Positions 43,432 through 52,924 of a DNA stretch of 64,000 bases are shown one piece after another. The translations under genes were made by a program, and so were the position numbers. This DNA is from Aurantiacibacter marinus (GTDB lineage Bacteria > Pseudomonadota > Alphaproteobacteria > Sphingomonadales > Sphingomonadaceae): the NCBI RefSeq assembly GCF_001021555.1, contig NZ_LDCP01000002.1, forward strand, positions 620,001 to 684,000, read 5' to 3'. The notes under the pieces were generated by a model. That model ran no database searches. It was not told where the DNA came from and saw only the letters and a list, made by a program, of their open reading frames with translations. The first letter of the stretch is position 1, and each line of letters begins with the position of its first letter.

Positions 43432-46400
43432 ATGGAGTTTCGCAAACTTCGCCTGAGCGGCTTTAAAAGCTTCGTCGAGCCTTCTGAATTGCGCATAGAG
43501 CCGGGGCTTACCGGCGTTGTCGGCCCCAATGGGTGCGGCAAATCCAATCTGTTGGAGGCCATCCGCTGGGTGATGGGCGAAAACTCGCCCAAGTCCATGC
43601 GATCAGGCGGGATGGAGGATGTGATCTTCGCGGGCACATCAACCCGCCCGCCGCGCGATTTCGCCGAAGTCGTGCTCCACGCGGTCGATGATGGCGGCGA
43701 AGATCTGGACGTCACCCGCCGGATAGAGCGCGGCGCGGGCAGCGCCTACCGTATGAACGGCAGCGACGTGCGCGCGAAAGATGTGTCGCTGATTTTTGCT
43801 GATGCCGCCACCGGGGCGCACTCCCCCGCCCTCGTCAGCCAGGGCAAAATTGCACAAGTCATCGCCGCCAAGCCGACCGAGCGCCGGATGATGCTGGAAG
43901 AAGCAGCGGGCATTGCCGGGCTGCATGTGCGCCGCCGCGATGCCGAGCTGAAGCTACGCTCTACCGAGAAGAACCTCGAACGGCTTGAAGACCTGATGGC
44001 GGGGCTCGATACGCAGATGAACTCGCTCCGGAGGCAGGCAAAGCAGGCGGAGCGTTACAAGAAACTATCCGATGAAATCCGCATTGCAGAAGCTCGCCTG
44101 CTGTTTGCCCGCTGGCGCGATGCCGCGGCTGCGGCAGAGGCCGCCCGCTCGCAGGCCAAGGCGGCGGATGACAAGGTTACCGGTGCGCAAGCGGTGGCCA
44201 AGGAAGCGCAGAAAGCGCAAGCCGCGCTGGCCGAGAAACTGGCTGAACTTCGCGATGAGCTGGCCGACAGGCGCGATGATACCAGCGCGCACGGTCACCG
44301 CATGGCGGCCCTCGCCAGCCAGTTGGAAGCAGCGCAGCAGCGCCTCAGCGATCTCGACCGGCAGAAGGAACGGCTGGAGGAGGACAAGTTCGAGGCTGAC
44401 CGCATGACACAGGATGCGGCCAAGGCGCTGAAGGACCTTGAGGCCGCTTTGGGTGCCGGTGAAACCGCGCTGCAAGCTGACGAGGCGAAGCGCCCGGACC
44501 TTGTTGAAAAGGTCGAGGACAGCGAGCGCGCCGGACGCAATGCCGAACTCGCATTGGCAAAGGCCACGGCGGACCACGCAGGCGTGGAAGCAGACTGGCG
44601 GGTCGCCCAGTCGGAGATTGCGCAGGCAGAGGCAAGGCTGGCGCGGCTGGCAGGCGAAGCGCAGCGCATTGCGGCGCAGCGCGAAGATCTGACTGGCGCG
44701 CGCGATCCGCAGGAAGCTCTGGCCGAAGCGCGGGAGGCAGCCACGGCAGCGACCGCGTTGGTAACGCTGCGCCAGAAAGAGCTTGAAAGCGACCGTACGG
44801 CAAAGGAATCCATCACACAGGCCCGCGACGATGCCCGCGAAGCTTTCGCCTCTGCCAAGGCCGAACTTGCAGGGACAGAACGCGAATATGCCGCATTGGA
44901 GCGGGACCGGGCTGCGCGTGCCAAACAGCAGGCGAACCGTTCGGGCCGCGCGCTGCCCATCGATCAGGTACGCGCTGCTCCGGGCTATGAACGGGCGCTC
45001 GCCGCCGCACTTGGCCGAGATGCGAAATCCCCACTTGGCACACCCGAAGGCGAAGGCCGTTTCTGGACGGGCCGTGCAGCGCCTGCGCCTGTGGCAGACT
45101 CGCTCGCCAACCATATCACCAATTGCCCCGAAGAATTGGCCGCACGCATGGCACTGGTCCATGTCGCGGACGCAGATGACGGGCGGACGCTTGAGCCCGG
45201 TCACTGGATCGTCACACGTGCTGGCGCGCTGCGCCGTTGGGATGGCTTTGTCGCCCACGGTGAAGGGGGGGCCGAGGCAGCGCGGCTGGAAGCAGAGAAC
45301 CGCTTTGCCGAATTGGCCGAAAAACTCCCGGCGCTGCAATCCCGAATGCGCGACACCGAAGCGCAGGTTGCCGAAACACAGGATCGCTACGCGCGATTAC
45401 AGCAAGCTATCATAGAGCGTGACCGAAGCATCGCGCAGGCTATCGAAGCGGAGCGCGCCGCTTTGCGCAGCGTCGATCAGGCAGAGGCAGCGGTGGCGCA
45501 AATGGCATCGCGGCTTGAGCAGATTGAAGCCGCTACCGCAGAGCTTTCAGGCCAGCAGGAAGCCGCCACTGCCGATCTCGACACGGCAAAAGCGCGGCTG
45601 GCTGAATTGCCCGATCCTGAAACCGGGCGCGCATCGCTGGATGCAGCGCGGGCCAGGCATGAGGCTGCCCGCGAAAGCCTGCAGGCGGCCACCGCCAGCC
45701 TCGCCGCGCACGACCAGTCGCTCGCAGTGCTGCGAGAACGGGTCGCCACCCAGCGCGCCGATATGCAGGGCTGGCAGGCCCGCGCAGGAGACGCCGCCAA
45801 CCGCCTTGCCGGAATGTCCGCCCGGTTCGAGGAAATCGAGGAAGAACGCGCCGTTGTCGCCGCCAAGCCCGAAGGCCTGATGCGCGAGATTGAAAGCGGC
45901 GAAGCGGTGCGCAAGCGGCTTGGCGAGGAACTCGCCACGGCCGAAGCGGCGGTGCGCGAGACCGAGGCGCAGGCGCGCGAGGCCGATGCGGCGCTGGGCG
46001 ATCTGACCGAGGCACTTGCCGCCGCCCGCGAACAGCGCGCTACTTTGGCGACTCGGGCGGAGAATGAGGAGCAGCGGCGCGAGGAAATGGCGCGCATTTC
46101 GGGCGAACGATTCCAATGCCCGCCATCGCTGCTGCCGGGGCGCTTTGAATTTGACGAGGAGGAAGTGAAAAACTCCGGCCTCGAAAGTGATGATATGGAC
46201 CGGCTGGTGGCGAGCCGCGAACGCATCGGTCCGGTGAACCTTGTCGCCGCCGATGAACTGGAAAAGATGGAAAGCGAGCACGGCTCCAGCGCGGCGGAAC
46301 AGGCCGAACTTGCCGAAGCGGTAAACCGCCTGCGCGGCAGCATCGGCAATCTCAACCGCGAAGGGCGCGAACGACTGAAAGCCGCGTTCGAAGAAGTAGA

Positions 46401-46848
46401 CGGGCATTTCCGCCGCCTTTTCACCCGCCTGTTCGAAGGCGGGCAGGCCCATCTGGCGCTGGTCGATTCGGACGATCCGCTGGAAGCGGGCCTCGAGATT
46501 TATGCGCAGCCACCGGGCAAACGGCTGCAATCATTGAGCCTGCTGTCGGGCGGTGAACAGGCTTTAACCGCAACAGCACTTATTTTTGCGCTATTCTTAA
46601 CCAATCCTGCACCGATTTGCGTGCTGGACGAGGTCGATGCACCGCTGGATGATGCCAATATCGAACGGTTCTGCGATTTGCTCGACTCGATGGTGCGCGA
46701 AGCGAACACGCGCTACCTGATCGTCACCCACAACGCCGTCACCATGAGCCGGATGCACCGCCTGTTCGGCGTGACGATGGTCGAGAAAGGAATTTCGCGG
46801 CTGGTGAGCGTGGATCTTGGCGAAGCTGCTGCGCTGGCGGCGGAGTAG
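43432..46848 (+). CDS. smc: Chromosome segregation ATPase SMC
   Basis: A 1138-residue SMC protein, the core of the condensin-like Smc-ScpAB complex. Walker A GPNGCGKSN is at 31-39. Long Ala/Glu/Arg-rich coiled coils flank a hinge near the middle (around QVRAAPGYERALAAALG). The C-terminal head has the signature LSLLSGGEQALTATAL and Walker B PICVLDEVDAPLDDAN. The frame is open back to 43099 inside the DsbA gene, but ATG 43432 gives the canonical MxFxKLRLSGFKSF start. Confidence 0.97.
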   Translation: MEFRKLRLSGFKSFVEPSELRIEPGLTGVVGPNGCGKSNLLEAIRWVMGENSPKSMRSGGMEDVIFAGTSTRPPRDFAEVVLHAVDDGGEDLDVTRRIERGAGSAYRMNGSDVRAKDVSLIFADAATGAHSPALVSQGKIAQVIAAKPTERRMMLEEAAGIAGLHVRRRDAELKLRSTEKNLERLEDLMAGLDTQMNSLRRQAKQAERYKKLSDEIRIAEARLLFARWRDAAAAAEAARSQAKAADDKVTGAQAVAKEAQKAQAALAEKLAELRDELADRRDDTSAHGHRMAALASQLEAAQQRLSDLDRQKERLEEDKFEADRMTQDAAKALKDLEAALGAGETALQADEAKRPDLVEKVEDSERAGRNAELALAKATADHAGVEADWRVAQSEIAQAEARLARLAGEAQRIAAQREDLTGARDPQEALAEAREAATAATALVTLRQKELESDRTAKESITQARDDAREAFASAKAELAGTEREYAALERDRAARAKQQANRSGRALPIDQVRAAPGYERALAAALGRDAKSPLGTPEGEGRFWTGRAAPAPVADSLANHITNCPEELAARMALVHVADADDGRTLEPGHWIVTRAGALRRWDGFVAHGEGGAEAARLEAENRFAELAEKLPALQSRMRDTEAQVAETQDRYARLQQAIIERDRSIAQAIEAERAALRSVDQAEAAVAQMASRLEQIEAATAELSGQQEAATADLDTAKARLAELPDPETGRASLDAARARHEAARESLQAATASLAAHDQSLAVLRERVATQRADMQGWQARAGDAANRLAGMSARFEEIEEERAVVAAKPEGLMREIESGEAVRKRLGEELATAEAAVRETEAQAREADAALGDLTEALAAAREQRATLATRAENEEQRREEMARISGERFQCPPSLLPGRFEFDEEEVKNSGLESDDMDRLVASRERIGPVNLVAADELEKMESEHGSSAAEQAELAEAVNRLRGSIGNLNREGRERLKAAFEEVDGHFRRLFTRLFEGGQAHLALVDSDDPLEAGLEIYAQPPGKRLQSLSLLSGGEQALTATALIFALFLTNPAPICVLDEVDAPLDDANIERFCDLLDSMVREANTRYLIVTHNAVTMSRMHRLFGVTMVEKGISRLVSVDLGEAAALAAE

Positions 46849-46869
46849 GTGTGACCAGCCAGTTTGAAC

Positions 46870-47343
46870 TTAATCCATATTGCGCAGTGCGCCGTCGTCT
46901 TCGATCATGAACGAATCTGAGCCATAACCGATAGTCTCGGAGCCAGTTCTCACCTCATAAACAACACCCCGACCCAACGGCTTCGCAGCTACGTTAAATT
47001 GGGTGACGCCATTCAGTTCTTCGCCGGTGATTGCCGCGCCATAGATGACAGGGAAAGGATTGGCGCACGGTAGAGAAGCGAAGCTCTGCTTCCAGAAATA
47101 GCCGACCTCGACCAAGCGGACGTTATCGCCTTCTGCCGGAATCGCAGGTGCGCCATTTCTGATGCTCACATCGATCGAGTGAAAACAATCCGGGTCAGGA
47201 TTCCCCCAGAAATCTGTTTCAGTCGGTATAAATGCAAGCTGTCCCTCGATCCACACAGCCTTGATCTCATAGATGAAAGAACACCCCGATAAGGAAAGCG
47301 TCAAACCGAAGACGAGCATGATCCTGGATAGCATCGCTATCAA
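46870..47343 (-). CDS. Hypothetical lipoprotein
   Basis: A 157-residue protein with a lipoprotein signal (lipobox LSGC) and a beta-rich mature part containing two cysteines (DPDCFHS and LPCANPF) that could pair. The longest start is TTG 47343, which overlaps the soxR TGA stop; ATG 47334 is the alternative. Its position directly after soxR suggests it may be co-expressed with that regulator. No family recognised. Confidence 0.68.
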   Translation of the reverse strand: MIAMLSRIMLVFGLTLSLSGCSFIYEIKAVWIEGQLAFIPTETDFWGNPDPDCFHSIDVSIRNGAPAIPAEGDNVRLVEVGYFWKQSFASLPCANPFPVIYGAAITGEELNGVTQFNVAAKPLGRGVVYEVRTGSETIGYGSDSFMIEDDGALRNMD

Positions 47344-47780
47344 TCCAAAACCGCCCTCGGCCCCGGCCCCTTAAGCCCCAGCTTGTCGTCCTTGTTATAG
47401 AGCTGACACTTCGTCAGGCTCAAACACCCGCACCCGATACACTGGTCGAGTTGGTTGCGTGTGCGGTTGAGCAGTGTGATCTTGGCATCGATTTGTGATC
47501 GCATTCCGCGGCTGATTTTCTGCCAGTCGGCAACGGTTGGATTGCGGCCATGCGGCAGTCCCGCCAGTTGTTCCTCGATCTCCGCCAGCCCCAGCCCCAG
47601 CTTCTGCGCGATCAGGATAAAGCTCACCCGGCGAATATCTCCGCGCAAAAACCGCCGCTGGTTTCCGCCGGTGCGGATCGGATCGAGCAAGCCCTTTTCC
47701 TCATAGAACCGCAGCGCCGACACGGCGACGCCGGTGCGCTTGGCCAATTGGCCGATGGTGACGAATTGCGCTGCAGCCAT
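47340..47780 (-). CDS. soxR: Redox-sensitive transcriptional activator SoxR
   Basis: A 146-residue MerR-family regulator. The HTH (FVTIGQLAKRTGVAVSALRFYEEKGLL, in parts) and a dimerisation helix precede the [2Fe-2S] motif CIGCGCLSLTKC with C114, C117, C119 and C125. This CX2CXCX5C spacing is specific to SoxR. Oxidation of the cluster by redox-cycling compounds or nitric oxide activates target promoters. ATG 47780 is preferred over 47810. A perfect SoxR box lies 38 bases upstream. No soxS is present, as expected outside enterics. Confidence 0.96.
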   Translation of the reverse strand: MAAAQFVTIGQLAKRTGVAVSALRFYEEKGLLDPIRTGGNQRRFLRGDIRRVSFILIAQKLGLGLAEIEEQLAGLPHGRNPTVADWQKISRGMRSQIDAKITLLNRTRNQLDQCIGCGCLSLTKCQLYNKDDKLGLKGPGPRAVLD

Positions 47781-47814
47781 TTGCCCGTCCGATCCAGATT
47801 TTTTCCACAAAGTC

Positions 47815-47845
47815 TTGACCTCAACTTAACTTGAGGTTGCATAAA
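47815..47845 (+). promoter_or_regulatory. SoxR-dependent promoter facing the VOC gene
   Basis: TTGACC (47815-47820) and CATAAA (47840-47845) are 19 bases apart, the overlong spacer typical of MerR/SoxR-activated promoters. The SoxR box fills the spacer. The direction is toward the VOC gene at 47916. Activity is inferred from layout. Confidence 0.65.
47819..47836. promoter_or_regulatory. SoxR box
   Basis: CCTCAACTTAACTTGAGG is an 18-base dyad with perfect 6-base arms CCTCAA and TTGAGG, essentially the known SoxR consensus CCTCAAGTTAACTTGAGG with one change. It lies between divergent soxR and the VOC gene. Confidence 0.9.
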
Positions 47846-47915
47846 AGCCAAGCACGATGATTCGCTGCCCTTCCGGCATTGGCCAGAAGTGACACATAAT
47901 CAGGAGCTTGATTCC

Positions 47916-48290
47916 ATGACTTCAGGAACTCTCGAACACGCCAATCTTTCGGTCACGCAGATCGACCGGGCGGCAGGACTGCTGCAAGAATTGCTCGGCT
48001 GGCACATTCGCTGGCGCGGCGACCACCATCTTGGCGGCGAAACGGCGCATGTTGGAAGCGATGATTGCTACGTTTCGCTCTATTCGCGAGAGGATGTGGC
48101 GGGCGATTACGAAAAGGGTCAGCCGCTCAATCATCTGGGCCTGCGGGTCGATGATCTGGACGCGGCTGAGAAGGTTGTGACCGCGCACGGCCTGGAGCCT
48201 TTCAGCCAAGGCCAATACGAACCCGGCCCGCGCAGCTTCTACTTTTTCGACTGGGACGGTATAGAGTGGGAGATCGTCAGCTATGAATGA
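47916..48290 (+). CDS. VOC-family (glyoxalase/bleomycin-resistance-like) protein, SoxR target candidate
   Basis: A 124-residue vicinal-oxygen-chelate fold protein with the usual two beta-alpha-beta-beta-beta units: LEHANLSVTQIDRAAGLLQELLGW at the start and NHLGLRVDDLDAAEKVV in the second half. Metal ligands are probably H8 and the glutamate in EWEIVSYE. AGGAG at 47902-47906 fixes the ATG 47916 start over GTG 47889. Its promoter overlaps the SoxR box, implying induction by redox stress; substrate unknown. Confidence 0.85.
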   Translation: MTSGTLEHANLSVTQIDRAAGLLQELLGWHIRWRGDHHLGGETAHVGSDDCYVSLYSREDVAGDYEKGQPLNHLGLRVDDLDAAEKVVTAHGLEPFSQGQYEPGPRSFYFFDWDGIEWEIVSYE

Positions 48291-48293
48291 TTG

Positions 48294-49679
48294 TCAAAAG
48301 CTCTCTTCATAGACGCGGGTAATGTCCCCGCCCCATTCACCGTGATATTTGTCCAGCAGAACTTCGGCGGGGACTTTGCCTGTGTCGACAATCTGGCGGA
48401 GCGGATTCAGGAAGCCGCTTTCATTGTCGCCCATGGAATTGAGGCGCCCGCGTGCCACAAGACCTGCATGGGCGATATCGAGAACCTCGCTGGCAAGATC
48501 ACGCAAGGTCCCGCCGCCCGGAATTGCAGCGCCAAGCGCTTGAGCGGGCACTGCATTGCGCAGGCCCTCCCGTTCTTCCATCGACCAGTCTTTCACAAGA
48601 TCCCATGCCGTATCCAGAGCGGTGTCATCATACAACAGGCCGACCCAGAATGCAGGCAGAGCGCATATGCGGTTCCAAGGGCCGCCATCGGCCCCGCGCA
48701 TTTCGAGAAAGCTTTTCAGCCGCACTTCGGGGAAGGCGGTTGAAAGGTGGTCCCACCAATCGGCGGGCGTCGGCAATTCACCTGGAAGAGCCGGCAGTTC
48801 GCCTTTCATGAAGTCGCGAAAGCTTTGCCCGGCGGCGTCGATGTAGATGCCGTTCCGGTAGACAAAATACATCGGCACATCGAGCATGTAGTCGACGTAG
48901 CGTTCGTACCCGAAGTCTTCATCGAATACGAACGGCAGCATTCCGGTGCGGTGCGGATCGGTGTCCGACCAGATATGGCTGCGGTAGGAGAGAAAGCCGT
49001 TGGGCTTGCCTTCGGTAAAGGGGGAATTGGCAAAAAGCGCGGTGGCGAGCGGTTGCAATGCCAAGCCTGTGCGGAACTTCTTTACCATATCCGCCTCTGA
49101 AGAATAGTCCAGATTAACCTGAATGGTACATGTCCGTAGCATCATGTCGAGACCGAGATTTCCGACCGTCGGCATGTGCCGCTTCATGATGGCGTATCGC
49201 TGCTTCGGCATAAGCGGCAGATCAGCGCGGGCCTTGTCAGGCCACATGCCAAGCCCAAGAAAGCCGACATCAAGTTCATCACCAACTGTTTTCACCTGTG
49301 TGAGGTGACGGCCTGTTTCGGCGCAGGTCTGGTGCAAGGTTTCCAGCGGGGCACCAGACAATTCCAGCTGGCCAGCAGGTTCAAGGCTGATCGTGCCATC
49401 ATCGCCCGACATCGCGATCACATCTACCTTGCCGTCCGGCCCTGCTTCTTCGACCGGTTCCCAGCCGAATTGGCGCATGGACATCAGGATATCGCGAATG
49501 CCGCCTTGCTCGCCATAGGAGGGTGCGTGAAAATCACCGGTCTTGTAGACCAGCTTTTCATGCTCTGTACCGATACGCCATTGGCTTTCCGGCTTTTCGC
49601 CGCGTTGCATCGGTTCGACCAGTTGATCACGGCTCTCGATGCGCACATCGTCTTCGCCCGAATTTGTTCGCGTACTCAT
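48294..49679 (-). CDS. gshA: Glutamate-cysteine ligase, plant/alphaproteobacterial type
   Basis: A 461-residue GCS2-type ligase catalysing ATP-dependent formation of gamma-glutamylcysteine, the first step to glutathione. RIGTEHEKLVY, MRQFGWEPV, SLEPAGQLELSGAP and MMLRTCTIQVNLDY are diagnostic. ATG 49679 follows a GGAG site; the frame extends to 49796 without support. It ends four bases from the VOC gene on the opposite strand, next to soxR, which makes thiol and redox stress a common theme here. Confidence 0.95.
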   Translation of the reverse strand: MSTRTNSGEDDVRIESRDQLVEPMQRGEKPESQWRIGTEHEKLVYKTGDFHAPSYGEQGGIRDILMSMRQFGWEPVEEAGPDGKVDVIAMSGDDGTISLEPAGQLELSGAPLETLHQTCAETGRHLTQVKTVGDELDVGFLGLGMWPDKARADLPLMPKQRYAIMKRHMPTVGNLGLDMMLRTCTIQVNLDYSSEADMVKKFRTGLALQPLATALFANSPFTEGKPNGFLSYRSHIWSDTDPHRTGMLPFVFDEDFGYERYVDYMLDVPMYFVYRNGIYIDAAGQSFRDFMKGELPALPGELPTPADWWDHLSTAFPEVRLKSFLEMRGADGGPWNRICALPAFWVGLLYDDTALDTAWDLVKDWSMEEREGLRNAVPAQALGAAIPGGGTLRDLASEVLDIAHAGLVARGRLNSMGDNESGFLNPLRQIVDTGKVPAEVLLDKYHGEWGGDITRVYEESF

Positions 49680-49756
49680 GGTCTCTCCTTCACTCGGCGG
49701 ACTTAGCTGATCAGCCCGAATGCGCCACCTGCAAAAATTCTTGGCCCTGCTGCGCG

Positions 49757-50524
49757 TTAATCTTGTGCGCGCCAATCGCCCATCACGCCCATCCACAGTG
49801 CAATCGCTGCGATGGCGGCGGTTTCTCCCCTCAGTATCCGCGGCCCCAGCGCAACGGCTTTTGCCTGATGGTGCGACCGGATAAGGTCGCGTTCCGCATC
49901 ATCGAAACCGCCTTCAGGACCGATCAGGATGGCGGCGGGCGGCGGATTGCTGGCGAAGACATGTGCAGCGGAAACCGCGCCCTCCCCGCTCATCAATTCG
50001 TCTGCGAAAAATAGTACGCGGTTTGCTGGCAGATTGCGGAGGAAATTGTCGAGCTTCACCGGCTCATCAATTTGCGGGAGCGCGGTGCGGGCGCATTGTT
50101 CAGCCGCTTCTGTCACGATATTTCGGGCACGCTCCGCATTGAGTTTGTCCGCCACGCAGCGCCGTGTGATAATCGGCGCGATGCGGGCCACACCCAATTC
50201 CGTCGCCTTTTCCAGCACAAGGTCGAAGCGGTCCTTCTTGAGCAAGGCGGGACACAGCCACAGGTCGGGCACCGGCTCCCGCTCTCTCAGCTTCTCGACC
50301 GGATCGAGGATAATTTCGCGTTTGCCCGTCTCCACAACGCGGGTTGCCCATTCGCCGGTTTCGTCGTCGCATACGATAATCGTATCGCCTTCGCTCACGC
50401 GCATGACGCGGGATAGATAATGCGCCTGATTGCCCGATATGCGCAGCTGGCAGTCAAGCTCGACAGTTTGCTCCACAAACAGGCGGGGAGCAGATCGCGG
50501 GGGCCATTCGGGTGTTGCGGGCAT
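49757..50524 (-). CDS. rsmE: 16S rRNA (uracil1498-N3)-methyltransferase
   Basis: A 255-residue SPOUT methyltransferase with an N-terminal PUA-like domain (APRLFVEQ, HYLSRVMRVSEGD) and the trefoil-knot SAM site ILIGPEGGFDDAE and LGPRILRGETAAIAA. It modifies U1498 in the 16S rRNA P-site region. ATG 50524 is preferred over 50566. It is followed 77 bases later by gshA, an arrangement common in alphaproteobacteria. Confidence 0.95.
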   Translation of the reverse strand: MPATPEWPPRSAPRLFVEQTVELDCQLRISGNQAHYLSRVMRVSEGDTIIVCDDETGEWATRVVETGKREIILDPVEKLREREPVPDLWLCPALLKKDRFDLVLEKATELGVARIAPIITRRCVADKLNAERARNIVTEAAEQCARTALPQIDEPVKLDNFLRNLPANRVLFFADELMSGEGAVSAAHVFASNPPPAAILIGPEGGFDDAERDLIRSHHQAKAVALGPRILRGETAAIAAIALWMGVMGDWRAQD

Positions 50525-50577
50525 GGCTAGGCAGTAGGGCCAAGCACGGCTAACAGGCAAGCCCAAGGAATGAGAAC

Positions 50578-51489
50578 ATGAGCGCGGAAACCGTCACTCC
50601 CGATACCCAGCACCGCAGCCTTGCTGAACGTCTGCCGCAGCCTTTGCGCGATTACGCGCTGCTGGCACGGTTTGACCGACCTATCGGCTTCTGGCTGCTG
50701 TTCTGGCCCTGCACATGGGGGCTTTGGCTGACCGGCGCGGGGCTGCAATGGATGCTTGCCCCCTGGTTCCTGCTGGGCGCTATTGCGATGCGGTCTGCTG
50801 GCTGCGTCTATAACGACATTGTCGATGCCGATCTGGACAAGAGCGTGGCCCGCACTGCCAATCGCCCGATTGCCAGCGGCAGAGTGTCCAGGCGCGCTGC
50901 CTGGATCTGGTTGGTGGCGCTTAGCCTTTTCGGCCTGATCGTGCTGCTGCAACTCCGCCCCACGGCGCAATTGGTGGCGCTGGGCAGCGTGCTGCTGGTC
51001 GCCGCCTATCCCTTTATGAAGCGCATCACGTGGTGGCCGCAGGCGTGGCTGGGGCTGGTGTTCAATTGGGGCGTGCTGGTCGGCTGGACTGCCATGCGTG
51101 ATGATGGCTTCGGCGTAATGCTGGCATTGTATGCGGGCGCGGCGTGCTGGACGATCGGATATGACACGATTTACGCCTTGCAAGACCGTGAGGATGACGC
51201 GCTGGTTGGCATCAAGAGCTCTGCCTTGCGCATGGGCGGACGCGTGAAGAGCGGCGTGGCGCTGTTTTACGGTTTGGCAATTGCGCTCTGGGCGCTGGCA
51301 TTCTGGATGCTACGAGGCGATCCGCTGGCATTGCTGGCGCTGGCCCCGGCAGCGCTACATCTGGCGTGGCAAGTCGTCACCCTTGATCCGGCAGACCCGG
51401 ACAACCCCCTCGCCCGCTTCCGTTCCAATCGCTTTGCCGGAGCCTTGGTGGCAGCGGGATGTTTCATCGTCGGGAATGCCGGCGCGTAA
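50578..51489 (+). CDS. ubiA: 4-hydroxybenzoate octaprenyltransferase
   Basis: A 303-residue integral membrane prenyltransferase of ubiquinone synthesis with eight to nine spans. The first aspartate motif NDIVDADLD (79-87) and the following RPIASG, and the second motif YDTIYALQDREDD, bind Mg-diphosphate and are clearly visible. The start lies 53 bases from divergent rsmE. Confidence 0.95.
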   Translation: MSAETVTPDTQHRSLAERLPQPLRDYALLARFDRPIGFWLLFWPCTWGLWLTGAGLQWMLAPWFLLGAIAMRSAGCVYNDIVDADLDKSVARTANRPIASGRVSRRAAWIWLVALSLFGLIVLLQLRPTAQLVALGSVLLVAAYPFMKRITWWPQAWLGLVFNWGVLVGWTAMRDDGFGVMLALYAGAACWTIGYDTIYALQDREDDALVGIKSSALRMGGRVKSGVALFYGLAIALWALAFWMLRGDPLALLALAPAALHLAWQVVTLDPADPDNPLARFRSNRFAGALVAAGCFIVGNAGA

Positions 51490-51492
51490 GGG

Positions 51493-52857
51493 TTATTCTG
51501 CGGGCTGCGCCTGAATGCCGGCGCCTTTGCGCGGGTTGGCCCAGCGTAGCAGCCTTGCCAGCCGCGCGGTAATCACACCGTTGTCTTCCATCCAGTCGTA
51601 ATATTCGCGGTATTTCGGGTCTTCCAGCAACAAATGCGCCTCTTCGGTGCGCGCGCGCCAATAATATATCCCGCTGACAACCGCGATAAAGACGGTGTTG
51701 CGGATCATATCGACCGTCGAACCGCTGGTCACGAGGAACGGCATAGTGCTGCTCCACCAGAACAGGTTCTTCGAAACATAGGCCGGATGGCGGGTGTAGC
51801 GATACGGGCCATTGGTGATGACGCCGCGATAGGTCAGGTTGGAAAAGCGAATGCCGAAGGCGAACGTCGCCCAGGCATAAATCGCGGTAAGAAATACCAG
51901 CCAGGCAGCCCAAATCCACAGCAGCGGAGGATAATCGGCAAACCAATATGCCCAATCGGCCGTGTTCACATCGTAATTGATAATATTGCCCAGCACACCC
52001 CACGCCAATGGGGGGTAGCACGCCAACGCCGCAATCCATCCGGCGAGGAAAGGATTACCACTGCGGATATGCGCATCGAGCGGGCGGAAAGTCAGCAGAT
52101 AACCCACGGTGCCGATCTGCACATCAATCACGAACAACAGTTCGAAAAGCAGCACGCCCAGCCGCACGGGGTCACCCAGGATGCCAGCTGCATCGGCATC
52201 CACCACAGCGGCGAACCCGATGGGAATGATGGAAATCATGAAGGCGCTGAAAAAGCCCTTTATGATCCAGCTGCGCCAATGCTTTTTGACCTCTTCCAGA
52301 TCAAATGCCTCGCGCCCGATCAGCATGGCTCCGAAATGCCATGAATGGTCCCGCGGATTTTTCATCACACGGTCGATCCAGATTACGTACGGGACTGAAA
52401 GCACGACCAGCGGGATGATCGCTGCGCCAAGAACCTGCATGGCGAAGAGATATTGCCCCTCCCAGTACCACCGGCCAAGGCAATAAAGCCCTCCGATGAT
52501 GAACCATGTCGCCCACAGGCCCGCCAATTTTGTGATCGAAATGTCGATGATTTCGGAAATTGGGCGGCGATTTTCCCAATCAATCCCGGTCGAAGGATTG
52601 CGATGCACCTTCTCCACGACAAGCGAATAGGCCGCCATCGCTGAACCGGTCAGCACCATTGCAAGCATCGCGGAATAAGGGCCGGAAAGGCGCCCGAACT
52701 GGTCTGGATAGCCCAGCATGGCGGCAATTTCGGGAAAGCTGCGGGCGAGCAGGATATAGGCAAGCAGCGTGGCAAGGCCGACAAGACCAACCCAAGGGGA
52801 AACATCGCTGGCGGGAAGCCGCGAGCCGGTTTGCGTATCTGCGCTCATCACCCCCAT
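51493..52857 (-). CDS. Polytopic membrane protein with ICMT-like methyltransferase domain
   Basis: A 454-residue protein with about ten membrane segments. The C-terminal part matches the isoprenylcysteine carboxyl methyltransferase/NnrU-like fold: GPYRYTRHPAYVSKNLFWW and RARTEEAHLLLEDPKYREYYDW are its SAM-binding hallmarks. The N-terminal 280 residues are an additional membrane region not found in short ICMT proteins. ATG 52848 is an alternative start. Substrate unknown; lipid or small-molecule methylation is possible. It lies 67 bases after bamB on the same strand. Confidence 0.8.
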   Translation of the reverse strand: MGVMSADTQTGSRLPASDVSPWVGLVGLATLLAYILLARSFPEIAAMLGYPDQFGRLSGPYSAMLAMVLTGSAMAAYSLVVEKVHRNPSTGIDWENRRPISEIIDISITKLAGLWATWFIIGGLYCLGRWYWEGQYLFAMQVLGAAIIPLVVLSVPYVIWIDRVMKNPRDHSWHFGAMLIGREAFDLEEVKKHWRSWIIKGFFSAFMISIIPIGFAAVVDADAAGILGDPVRLGVLLFELLFVIDVQIGTVGYLLTFRPLDAHIRSGNPFLAGWIAALACYPPLAWGVLGNIINYDVNTADWAYWFADYPPLLWIWAAWLVFLTAIYAWATFAFGIRFSNLTYRGVITNGPYRYTRHPAYVSKNLFWWSSTMPFLVTSGSTVDMIRNTVFIAVVSGIYYWRARTEEAHLLLEDPKYREYYDWMEDNGVITARLARLLRWANPRKGAGIQAQPAE

Positions 52858-52924
52858 GCCCTAGCGCGGAAGGGTTAAAAGCCGGGTAATGGTCGAAAGA
52901 TCAAGCGCCCCGGCGCCTCCCTCA

